This document shows, piece by piece, positions 15,746 to 22,508 of a DNA stretch of 32,614 nucleotides. Each line of letters begins with the position of its first letter. Position 1 is the stretch's first letter. A model generated the notes under the pieces. That model saw nothing but the letters and a program-made list of their open reading frames with translations. It made no database searches and was not told the DNA's origin. The translations under genes and the position numbers were made by a program. The stretch comes from Oscillospiraceae bacterium (GTDB lineage: Bacteria > Bacillota > Clostridia > Oscillospirales > Ruminococcaceae): assembly GCA_009781425.1 (NCBI GenBank), contig WQYC01000032.1:1-32614 (forward strand), read 5' to 3'.

Positions 15746-16036
15746 CTACGATTGCGCGCTTACTGTCGGCAAAGCGTTTAAGTTATTCGCGCCGCTGTCG
15801 TCGGGCAGGGACTTGAGGTATTCCGCGCCTTTACGCGAGGAAATGCCCACGCCTGCGATTCCGCCGCCGCGCGCGATATTAATTGCTTCCTGCTTGTCCA
15901 CGATTCTGCCGCCGGAAAGCTGATAGCCGGACACGCGCCCGCGCTGCTTAACGAGCCCCGTGATTGTTTCCGCGCCTGCTTTTGCCTGCGGAACTTCGCG
16001 CATTGCGCGCATGGGTAAGCTGTGATTGTGATTCAT
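15746..16036 (-). CDS. DUF3892 domain protein
   Basis: 96 residues. ITGLVKQRGRVSGYQLSGG, IVDKQEAINIARGGGIAGVG and RKGAEYLKSLPD followed by NNLNALP match DUF3892, small proteins of unknown function. N-terminal ~25 residues are basic and flexible. AAAGGA before ATG 16036. It converges on recN with zero bases between the stop codons and no terminator visible. Confidence 0.75.
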   Translation of the reverse strand: MNHNHSLPMRAMREVPQAKAGAETITGLVKQRGRVSGYQLSGGRIVDKQEAINIARGGGIAGVGISSRKGAEYLKSLPDDSGANNLNALPTVSAQS

Positions 16037-16108
16037 AATATAAAAATCCTTTCGGTGTGTTTTTTAAGATTATTTGCAAAAGTAAATCAAATATAAGGTG
16101 GTAAATTC

Positions 16109-16975
16109 ATGAAAATATCGGAGTTATTCAATAAAGGCAAGACTGTTTTCTCGTTCGAGGTCTTCCCGCCTAAGAAAGACAGCCCCGTCGAAACTGTTTA
16201 TAACGCGCTCGCCGAGCTGTCTGACCTGAACCCCGCGTTCATCAGCGTGACCTACAGCGCGGGCGGCACAGGCGGCGCAAAGGAGTCCACAACCCTGCTT
16301 GCGTCATACGTGAAAAACAAGCTCGGAATCGAAACCTGCGCGCACTTAACCTGCATGAATTCAACCGCAGACGACATTCGCGCGCTCTTGAAAGAGCTTG
16401 AAGAGCATAAAATTGAGAATATTCTCGCGCTCAGAGGTGACAAAAACCCCGACGTGCCTGCTGTTAACGAGTTTCATCACGCCTCGGACTTAGTACGCTT
16501 CATAAAGGTTCAGGGCTTAGACTTCTGCGTGTCGGGAGCCTGCTGCCCCGAGGGGCACCCCGAGTCAAAAGACATGATTTCAGACGTGTTGAATTTAAAG
16601 AAAAAGGTAGACGCGGGCGCGGATTATCTTGTTTCACAGATGTTCTTCGATAATGCGAAGTTCTACGAATTCAAAGAACGGCTTCGCCTCGCGGATATAA
16701 CCGTGCCTGTTTCGGCGGGGATTATGCCCGTGACGAATAAGCGGCAGTTCGAGCGTATGATTATGCTGTCGGGCGCAAGCCTCCCCGCGAAGTTCACGCA
16801 GACATTCTCGCGCTTTGAAGACCGCCCTGAGGCACTTGCCGACGCGGGAATAGCCTACGCTATCGACCAAATTATAGATTTAATCAGTAGCGGCGTGGAC
16901 GGGATTCACCTGTATACAATGAACAAACCCGCAGTAGCACGGAAAATTGCGGAGAGTGTGAGGTCATTATTGTGA
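16109..16975 (+). CDS. metF: Methylenetetrahydrofolate reductase
   Basis: 288 residues. Reduces 5,10-methylene-THF to 5-methyl-THF, the methyl donor for MetH. Seen: FSFEVFPPKKDSP (14-26), FISVTYSAGGTGG, CAHLTCMNST, NILALRGDKNPD, DYLVSQMFFDN, and PVSAGIMPVTNKRQ. AAGGTGG precedes ATG 16109. First gene of a methionine operon; it overlaps the next gene (GTGA). No SAM riboswitch or T-box is visible in the 72-bp upstream gap. Confidence 0.96.
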   Translation: MKISELFNKGKTVFSFEVFPPKKDSPVETVYNALAELSDLNPAFISVTYSAGGTGGAKESTTLLASYVKNKLGIETCAHLTCMNSTADDIRALLKELEEHKIENILALRGDKNPDVPAVNEFHHASDLVRFIKVQGLDFCVSGACCPEGHPESKDMISDVLNLKKKVDAGADYLVSQMFFDNAKFYEFKERLRLADITVPVSAGIMPVTNKRQFERMIMLSGASLPAKFTQTFSRFEDRPEALADAGIAYAIDQIIDLISSGVDGIHLYTMNKPAVARKIAESVRSLL

Positions 16976-17598
16976 AAAACTGGAACGTAAAACCCTTTTT
17001 AATATTTGGAATTATATCACAGCTTGTATGTATATTATTGATGTTTAGCGGGTTTTTCTATGTAGTTATTGGATACGCGATGTTTGATGAATCAATTAAT
17101 TTGCTTGTTATTGCGTATGCGCTTTTCTTGTTAATGAATCCTTTTGCACTATTAATGATTGCGTTAAAAAAGCAAAATGTGTTAATTCGGACAGGGTTGA
17201 TTGCCTGTGCATTACTTGAAGCTGTTACACCTGTTTTGGTGCTTATATGGACTCCTATTGTGGGGCGTATTTTCAGCATTGCTTTACTGTATACTCACGC
17301 TCTTGCGGTGGTTTATTTATTTGGTGCATATATTTTTGTGTACAAAAGAAAATCCGTTATAATACCAATGGCAATAAATATAGGCATAATGGCGGTTTTG
17401 GTGTTGTGGGGATTACGGAATCTTCTTGTGGATAAATTCGGAATTATGGTGACATGGGATGTTCGGGTAATGGATATACCGCTTTTTCACATACCGATTA
17501 TATGGCTTTTATTTATAATATTTTATATTTCGCTGTTAGCGAGCAGAATTTATTCTAAGCCGAAAGTAGAGGTAAGCGTTGAACCTACAGAAAATTGA
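16972..17598 (+). CDS. Hypothetical polytopic membrane protein
   Basis: 208 residues from GTG 16972, with GAGGT upstream and a 4-nt overlap with metF. About six hydrophobic helices, the first starting KPFLIFGIISQLVCILLMF and the last near 180-196, and a short polar tail. No family recognised. It is clearly more AT-rich than metF and metH and separates them from the MetH reactivation gene, whose start lies inside its last codons. A possible late insertion, or a transporter-like partner; no function is inferred. Confidence 0.7.
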   Translation: MKNWNVKPFLIFGIISQLVCILLMFSGFFYVVIGYAMFDESINLLVIAYALFLLMNPFALLMIALKKQNVLIRTGLIACALLEAVTPVLVLIWTPIVGRIFSIALLYTHALAVVYLFGAYIFVYKRKSVIIPMAINIGIMAVLVLWGLRNLLVDKFGIMVTWDVRVMDIPLFHIPIIWLLFIIFYISLLASRIYSKPKVEVSVEPTEN

Positions 17599-18076
17599 TA
17601 AAGCGTTCCGCGAGAAGTACGAGCCGCTGTTGCAAAGCGTAATCACACCGCGCTATGTTTGGAAAACGGCAGACATTAATTGCACGTTTTTGCAAGGCTC
17701 TGACATCAAAAAGCACGTCGAAAATTGCGATAAAATCATCGTCCTTGCCGCGACGCTCGGCTTGCAGGTTGACGAGCTGATTCGGCAGACGGAAGCCGCC
17801 GATATGGCGGGGGCAGTGGTTTTGGACGCGCTCGCAAGCGCGGCGATTGAGCAAGTTTGTGACGAAGCGATGAAAAAAATACAACTGTCAACTGTCAACT
17901 GTCAACTGTCAACTCGCTTCAGTCCGGGTTACGGCGACTTCCCGTTAGAAGTGCAGGGTGAGCTTCTCGCGCTTCTCGGCGCGAAAAAGAAAATCGGGCT
18001 GTATGTAAATGAATCGAATCTGCTGATTCCGCGCAAATCGGTAACGGCAGTTATTGGCTGTAGGGAACGGTTTTAA
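17579..18076 (+). CDS. MetH reactivation (AdoMet-binding) domain as a separate protein
   Basis: 165 residues from TTG 17579 (AGAGGT 5 nt upstream), overlapping the preceding gene by 20 nt. It matches the vitamin B12-dependent methionine synthase activation domain: IIVLAATLGLQVDELIRQTE, AIEQVCDEA, then RFSPGYGDFPLEVQGELLALL with the RxSPGYGDxP AdoMet-binding motif. In E. coli this is the MetH C-terminus; here it is split off, as in many Clostridia. A heptad array (residues 101-112, IQLSTVNCQLST) interrupts the region just before the motif. The last residues (CRERF) and the stop lie in a family B element. Confidence 0.9.
   Translation: MNLQKIDKAFREKYEPLLQSVITPRYVWKTADINCTFLQGSDIKKHVENCDKIIVLAATLGLQVDELIRQTEAADMAGAVVLDALASAAIEQVCDEAMKKIQLSTVNCQLSTRFSPGYGDFPLEVQGELLALLGAKKKIGLYVNESNLLIPRKSVTAVIGCRERF
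17881..17915 (+). repeat. Family A heptanucleotide array, 5 units, inside the MetH-activation gene
   Basis: ACAACTG, three TCAACTG, TCAACTC: exactly 35 bp. It uses the AACTG version of the unit and is fully translated. Confidence 0.87.
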
Positions 18077-18121
18077 CCGTTCCATATAAATGTAAACGGA
18101 ACGCATTAATGCGTTCCCTAC
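18060..18121. repeat. Family B inverted pair, 62 bp, before metH
   Basis: Two outward-facing 25-bp units around a 12-bp spacer. The stop (TAA 18074-18076) of the preceding gene lies in the left unit, here read in a different frame so GTAG is not the stop. The right end is directly followed by the metH SD. Confidence 0.88.
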
Positions 18122-18136
18122 AAAGGAGAAAGTATT

Positions 18137-20524
18137 TTGAACTTCATCGACTTATTAAAATCAGATAAGCTTATCTTCGCGGACGGCGCGCAAGGCACAG
18201 AGCTGCGCAAATTAGTGCAGAAGCCAATTGAATCCCCGCACCTGTTAAATTTTGAAAATCCCGAAATAGTAAAGCAGGTTGCACGTTCTTACGCCGAGGC
18301 AGGCTCGGACTTCGTCTGCGCGAACTCGTTCAGCATAAACCGCTTCAACGTTGCAGACGTAGACGCGGAAATTAAACAGGCGCTCGCAATCACGAAAGAA
18401 GCACTTGCAGGAACAAATGCGCTGACTGCCCTTGACGTGACCACGCTCGGAAGGCTCTTAGAGCCCGCGGGTTCGCTGACGTTTGAGGAAGCGTATGATA
18501 TTTACAAGGAAATAATGACGGCAGGTGAAAAACACGGCGCAGACTTGGTAATTCTCGAAACCATGACGGACTTGTACGAAACAAAAGCCGCGCTGTTGGC
18601 TTTAAAGGAAAACACAAGCCTGCCCGTGATTTGCTCAATGACTTTCGAGCAAAACGGCAGAACGTTCACAGGTACGCCGATTACCTGCATGGCGGCGACG
18701 CTTGAAGGGCTCGGCGCGGACGTGCTCGGCATTAACTGCTCATTAGGACCTGTTGAGTTAAAACCGCTTGTTCAGGAACTGCTTGCCTGCACAACATTGC
18801 CTGTTATGGTGAAGCCGAACGCAGGCTTGCCGAATCCCGAAACAGGGGAATTTAAGCTGTCGGCGGCAGATTTTGCGGAAGCTATGGCGGAATTTAAAGG
18901 CGTGAAAATCATGGGCGGCTGCTGCGGGACTACGCCGGAGTTTATCGAAACAATGTACAATGCACAATGCACAATGCACAATTGTACATTGTCAATTGTC
19001 AATTGTCAATTATCTACCGTCTGTGGTGCAACCACAGCGGTAGATATTTCCCGCCCCCGCATTATCGGCGAACGCATAAACCCCACAGGCAAAAAGCTTA
19101 TGAAGCAGGCGCTGCTCGACAACGACATGGGTTATATCCTCAAGCAAGCCGCCGAGCAATTAAGTGCAAACGCCGATATTCTTGACATAAACGTAGGCGC
19201 GGCAGGAATTGACGAAGTGCAAATGCTTCCAAAAGTCGTCAAAGCCGTGCAAGGCATAACTGGAATCCCGTTGCAATTAGACAGTACTAACGCAGCGGCG
19301 TTAGAAGCCGCTCTGCGCGTAACGAACGGCAAGCCGATTGTAAACTCCGTGAACGCCGAGGACGAGAGCCTTGAAGCGATTCTGCCGCTCGTTAAGAAAT
19401 ATGGCGCGGCGGTAGTCGGCTTAACGCTTGACAAATCGGGAATCCCCGAAACAGCCGAGGGGAGACTCGCTCTCGCGGAGAAGATTCTGAACCGCGCGCT
19501 TGCGCTCGGAATCAAGCGCGAAGACGTTTTTATAGATTGCTTGACTTTAACTGCGGGAGCAGAGCAAAAAAGCGCGCAGGAAACCTTAAAAGCTGTCGCG
19601 CTTGTTAAAGAAAAGCTCGGCTTAAAAACAGTTCTCGGCGTGTCTAATATCTCGTTCGGGCTTCCCGAGCGCGGGATTATAAACCGCACGTTCCTTGCGC
19701 TCGCGCTTCAGAGCGGGCTTGATTTGCCGATTATGAACCCGAACGAGAAGGACATGAGCGATACGGTGCGGGCGTTTAATGTGCTTGCGGGGCATGATAA
19801 AAATGCGGTTGAATACGTGGTTTCTGCGAACATTAACCACCCCGCCGCTTCGCGGCACCCCTCCACGGAGGGGAATGACATAACATTAGAATACGCTGTG
19901 CTGAACGGCTTAAAAGCCGAAGCTGTTGCGATTACGCGAAAACTCTTGAACGGGACGACAGGGTCGTCGTCCCCTACAGAACCTTTGGAAATCATCAACG
20001 GCGCGTTAATCCCTGCTTTAGATAAAGTCGGCGAATTATTTGAGAGCGGGAAAATTTTCCTCCCGCAGTTAATGCTCTCCGCCGAAAGCGCAAGCGCCTG
20101 CTTTGAAATCATAAATGTAGGGCGCGACGCCCTCGGCGCGCCGTCTGCTTCCGACAAAAAAATCATCTTAGCCACCGTCAAGGGCGATATTCACGACATC
20201 GGCAAAAACATCGTCCGCACGCTTTTAGAAAGCTACGGCTACAACGTGGTTGACCTTGGCAGAGACGTAGACTGCGCAGTTATTTTGGAAGAAGTAAAAC
20301 GGCAGAACGTAAAGCTCGTCGGACTATCCGCGCTCATGACCCCGACGCTCCCCGCAATGGAGGAGGCTACGCGGCTTATAAAGTCTGCAACAGACTGCAG
20401 AGTCATGGTCGGCGGCGCGGTAGTAACCGAGGACTGGGCGAAGAAAATCGGTGCGGACTTCTACGGAAAGGACGCAAAAAGCGCGGTTGACATAGCAGGA
20501 AGAATTTTCCGTATTACAAACTAA
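18137..20524 (+). CDS. metH: Cobalamin-dependent methionine synthase, without reactivation domain
   Basis: 795 residues from TTG 18137 (AAAGGAG 8 nt upstream). Moves the methyl group of 5-methyl-THF to homocysteine. Homocysteine domain (1-270) with DGAQGTEL and the zinc site MGGCCGTTPEF; pterin domain (about 305-560) starting RIIGERINPTGKKL; B12 cap and binding domains with DIHDIGKN (about 685). Four repeat-derived stretches: heptads at 272-293, NHPAASRHPSTEGND at 567-581, TTGSSSPT at 605-614 and VGRDALGAP at 661-669. The first, second and last are probably interdomain linkers. The reactivation domain is the gene at 17579. Confidence 0.95.
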   Translation: MNFIDLLKSDKLIFADGAQGTELRKLVQKPIESPHLLNFENPEIVKQVARSYAEAGSDFVCANSFSINRFNVADVDAEIKQALAITKEALAGTNALTALDVTTLGRLLEPAGSLTFEEAYDIYKEIMTAGEKHGADLVILETMTDLYETKAALLALKENTSLPVICSMTFEQNGRTFTGTPITCMAATLEGLGADVLGINCSLGPVELKPLVQELLACTTLPVMVKPNAGLPNPETGEFKLSAADFAEAMAEFKGVKIMGGCCGTTPEFIETMYNAQCTMHNCTLSIVNCQLSTVCGATTAVDISRPRIIGERINPTGKKLMKQALLDNDMGYILKQAAEQLSANADILDINVGAAGIDEVQMLPKVVKAVQGITGIPLQLDSTNAAALEAALRVTNGKPIVNSVNAEDESLEAILPLVKKYGAAVVGLTLDKSGIPETAEGRLALAEKILNRALALGIKREDVFIDCLTLTAGAEQKSAQETLKAVALVKEKLGLKTVLGVSNISFGLPERGIINRTFLALALQSGLDLPIMNPNEKDMSDTVRAFNVLAGHDKNAVEYVVSANINHPAASRHPSTEGNDITLEYAVLNGLKAEAVAITRKLLNGTTGSSSPTEPLEIINGALIPALDKVGELFESGKIFLPQLMLSAESASACFEIINVGRDALGAPSASDKKIILATVKGDIHDIGKNIVRTLLESYGYNVVDLGRDVDCAVILEEVKRQNVKLVGLSALMTPTLPAMEEATRLIKSATDCRVMVGGAVVTEDWAKKIGADFYGKDAKSAVDIAGRIFRITN
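18950..19013 (+). repeat. Family A heptanucleotide array, about 9 units, inside metH
   Basis: Four ACAATGY units lead into ACAATTGT, then the direction flips to ATTGTCA-like units, so the array is itself a rough inverted repeat. It lies between the homocysteine and pterin domains. Confidence 0.85.
19011..19046. repeat. 36-bp palindrome in metH, next to the heptad array
   Basis: TATCTACCG (19011-19019) pairs with CGGTAGATA (19038-19046), and CTGTGGT (19021-19027) with ACCACAG (19031-19037). One bulged T, GCA loop. Encodes STVCGATTAVD; single copy in this window. Confidence 0.65.
19833..19878 (+). repeat. Family C two-hairpin palindrome inside metH
   Basis: TTAACCACCCC, hairpin GCCGC/GCGGC, then CCCCTCC/GGAGGGG and AATGAC. 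Encodes NHPAASRHPSTEGND. Confidence 0.8.
19951..19977 (-). repeat. Family B solo 27-bp unit in metH, reverse orientation
   Basis: Read on the minus strand: left arm GTAGGGGACGACG, right arm TGTCGTCCCG. The variable stem dinucleotide is GA/TC, so pairing is kept. The metH strand reads it as TTGSSSPT. Confidence 0.82.
20117..20143 (+). repeat. Family B solo 27-bp unit in metH, forward
   Basis: Left arm GTAGGGCGCGACG, right arm CGGCGCGCCG; variable stem dinucleotide CG/CG. Encodes VGRDALGAP just before the cobalamin-binding domain. Confidence 0.88.
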
Positions 20525-20544
20525 TTACAAAACGCGAAAAACAC

Positions 20545-20573
20545 TTGCTAAATATAAACAAATATGTTATACT
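20545..20573 (+). promoter_or_regulatory. Promoter of the Cys/Trp-rich membrane protein
   Basis: TTGCTA (20545-20550), 17 bp, TATACT (20568-20573), with a TG element before the -10 box. Confidence 0.75.
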
Positions 20574-20614
20574 TATACAGTACGAAAAAAATAATAAATT
20601 TCATGGAGGTAATC

Positions 20615-22480
20615 ATGGAAAACAATAATATCAGAAAAAACCGCGCACCCGTTGTCGTTATACTTATTTGTATGTTCTTGGCGGGGGCAATGGCGGCAGG
20701 GCTTTTATTCTTTATGTCGGGCGGCGCGTCCTCTTACGAGAGAGCGGAGCGCAATTCGCTGAACGCGCTTTTCTCGGGCGCTTCAAGCCTTTTCGTAACT
20801 GACGCGGCAGAATCGGGAAGCATTGTAATCACCCCGTCGAAGGAGCTCGCCGCTTTAACAGGGCTTGACCTTTCGGAGCTCGGCTCGCTTACGCTCAGCT
20901 ACGAAATGATTCTTGAAAACAGCAGTGACATTTACGCACTGCTCGGCGCGGAAATCTTCGGAATAGGCGCGTCTGTCGAGTTTTGGCAAATCGGGCAGGA
21001 AATAATCGCTCATTTCCCGGGAATATCCGATTACTACATACTTCTCAGCGGTATAATGGGAATGTCGGGCATGGACGCCTTGGCTGGCTACGACTTAGAC
21101 GTTGATTTCGACAAAATCATGAACGAAGTTAAAATCATCGGCGAAGCGGTGCTTGATAAATACTTTGAGCTGACCGCAAACATAGAGTCTAAGTGGAGCG
21201 AGCAGGTAACTGTAGGCGAGCTTAGCAAAAACGCCGACGTTTTTGAAATTATCATGGACTTAGAGTTTTTATACGAGCTCGTGGTAGTCGGCTTTGAAGC
21301 GTTCCTTGACAGCGATGAAATTTACGGTTTAGCCAAAACACTGTATGATATTTCCGAAGACCCGTGGAAGGAATACTCGTGGTATCGCTCGTTCGATGAA
21401 GCGATAAACGAAATGCGCGAAGAGCTTTACGACGTTGAGCCGTGGGATTTAGAGGGAGACGAATTCATCACCATGCGCGTCTATATCAGCGGGAATGAAG
21501 TTGTCCGCCGCGATATAAGCATAGAAGACGTAACGCTCAGCTTTTCGTCCATCACCGAGAAAAACGGTCAGTACGCGAGAAGCGCGAGATTCACCTCAAA
21601 AGACTGGCGCGGAAACACCTCGGTTATAAGCTTCCGCGACGAGGGCACAGCAGACAAAAACGGCTACAGCACAGGGCAGATTCGTGCTTCCTTCGCTGAT
21701 GATTACGACAGCTACTCGCTCACAATCAAATACGAGGACTTCAAGTGCTACAGCAACGGCTTAATCGGCGGCGATATTAAAATCAGCGTTCCGATTCAAG
21801 AGGGCTTGAACGTTGATATTAACTTTAAGTCCACCGTAACAGGCGACAGCATGAATGCAAAAGGCTCGGTGGCTGTCTTCGGCATGAAAGCAGTTGATAT
21901 TGAAATCAACACCAACATAAACACAGGAAAAAGCATAAGCAGACCCGCGCTGACAAACAATAACACTATCGACCCCTCCGACTGGCGCGCATTGGAAAAA
22001 TTAGAAGAAGACTTCGAGCGTTGGGCGGAAGCTTTAGACCTTTATACATTATTTGATGACCTTTTCTATTACAGTGGGTTGAGTTCGCTTTTCCCAAGCA
22101 ATTATGAAGCTGTTTTATCACCTTGGGACGACGATTGGTATGGAAACTACTGCTACGAATGTTACGAAATCCACGAAGAGTGGGAAAGCTGCATAGACTG
22201 GGAGAATTGGTGCACAGGCGATGAATGGTGCTGGTGCAACGACTGCTATGTTTATGAATGTGTCGGTGAGATGTTCTGCTGGTGCGACGACTGCGTTGAC
22301 ACGTGGACATGGGAAGAATATGAAGCATACTGGGACGAATATTGGGCTTCTTTTGACCCCTGCACAGCTTCAAGCAGAATAACCTGTTTCTGCGAAGATT
22401 GTTTTGACTGGGACAGGGAAGATTGGGACGATATTGACTGGGATGCTTATTCCGACTGGGCTGAATTTGTTTACGAATAA
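20615..22480 (+). CDS. Membrane-anchored protein with Cys/Trp-rich acidic C-terminal tail
   Basis: 621 residues from ATG 20615 (GGAGGT just upstream; ATG 20564 lies over the promoter). No family recognised. Basic N-terminus, one membrane anchor (about 12-34, VVVILICMFLAGAMAAGLLFF), then ~470 residues of mostly beta-like and helical soluble sequence, predicted outside the cell. From about residue 504 the composition changes: in ~118 residues there are 15 Cys and 16 Trp among many Asp, Glu and Tyr. It holds three C-[WF]-C-[NDE]-D-C motifs (EWCWCNDC, MFCWCDDC, TCFCEDC). Only two other Cys occur in the rest of the protein. Metal binding or disulfide structure is possible but unproven. Confidence 0.75.
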   Translation: MENNNIRKNRAPVVVILICMFLAGAMAAGLLFFMSGGASSYERAERNSLNALFSGASSLFVTDAAESGSIVITPSKELAALTGLDLSELGSLTLSYEMILENSSDIYALLGAEIFGIGASVEFWQIGQEIIAHFPGISDYYILLSGIMGMSGMDALAGYDLDVDFDKIMNEVKIIGEAVLDKYFELTANIESKWSEQVTVGELSKNADVFEIIMDLEFLYELVVVGFEAFLDSDEIYGLAKTLYDISEDPWKEYSWYRSFDEAINEMREELYDVEPWDLEGDEFITMRVYISGNEVVRRDISIEDVTLSFSSITEKNGQYARSARFTSKDWRGNTSVISFRDEGTADKNGYSTGQIRASFADDYDSYSLTIKYEDFKCYSNGLIGGDIKISVPIQEGLNVDINFKSTVTGDSMNAKGSVAVFGMKAVDIEINTNINTGKSISRPALTNNNTIDPSDWRALEKLEEDFERWAEALDLYTLFDDLFYYSGLSSLFPSNYEAVLSPWDDDWYGNYCYECYEIHEEWESCIDWENWCTGDEWCWCNDCYVYECVGEMFCWCDDCVDTWTWEEYEAYWDEYWASFDPCTASSRITCFCEDCFDWDREDWDDIDWDAYSDWAEFVYE

Positions 22481-22508
22481 TTAAACATACGGGAGGGTTA
22501 AATAAACT

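Noticed and set aside
16037-16108. SAM riboswitch or T-box before metF
   Set aside because: The 72-bp gap lacks the length and conserved stems of either; only AT-rich promoter-like sequence is seen.
18950-19013. CRISPR array
   Set aside because: Units are 7 bp without unique spacers and no cas genes are present.
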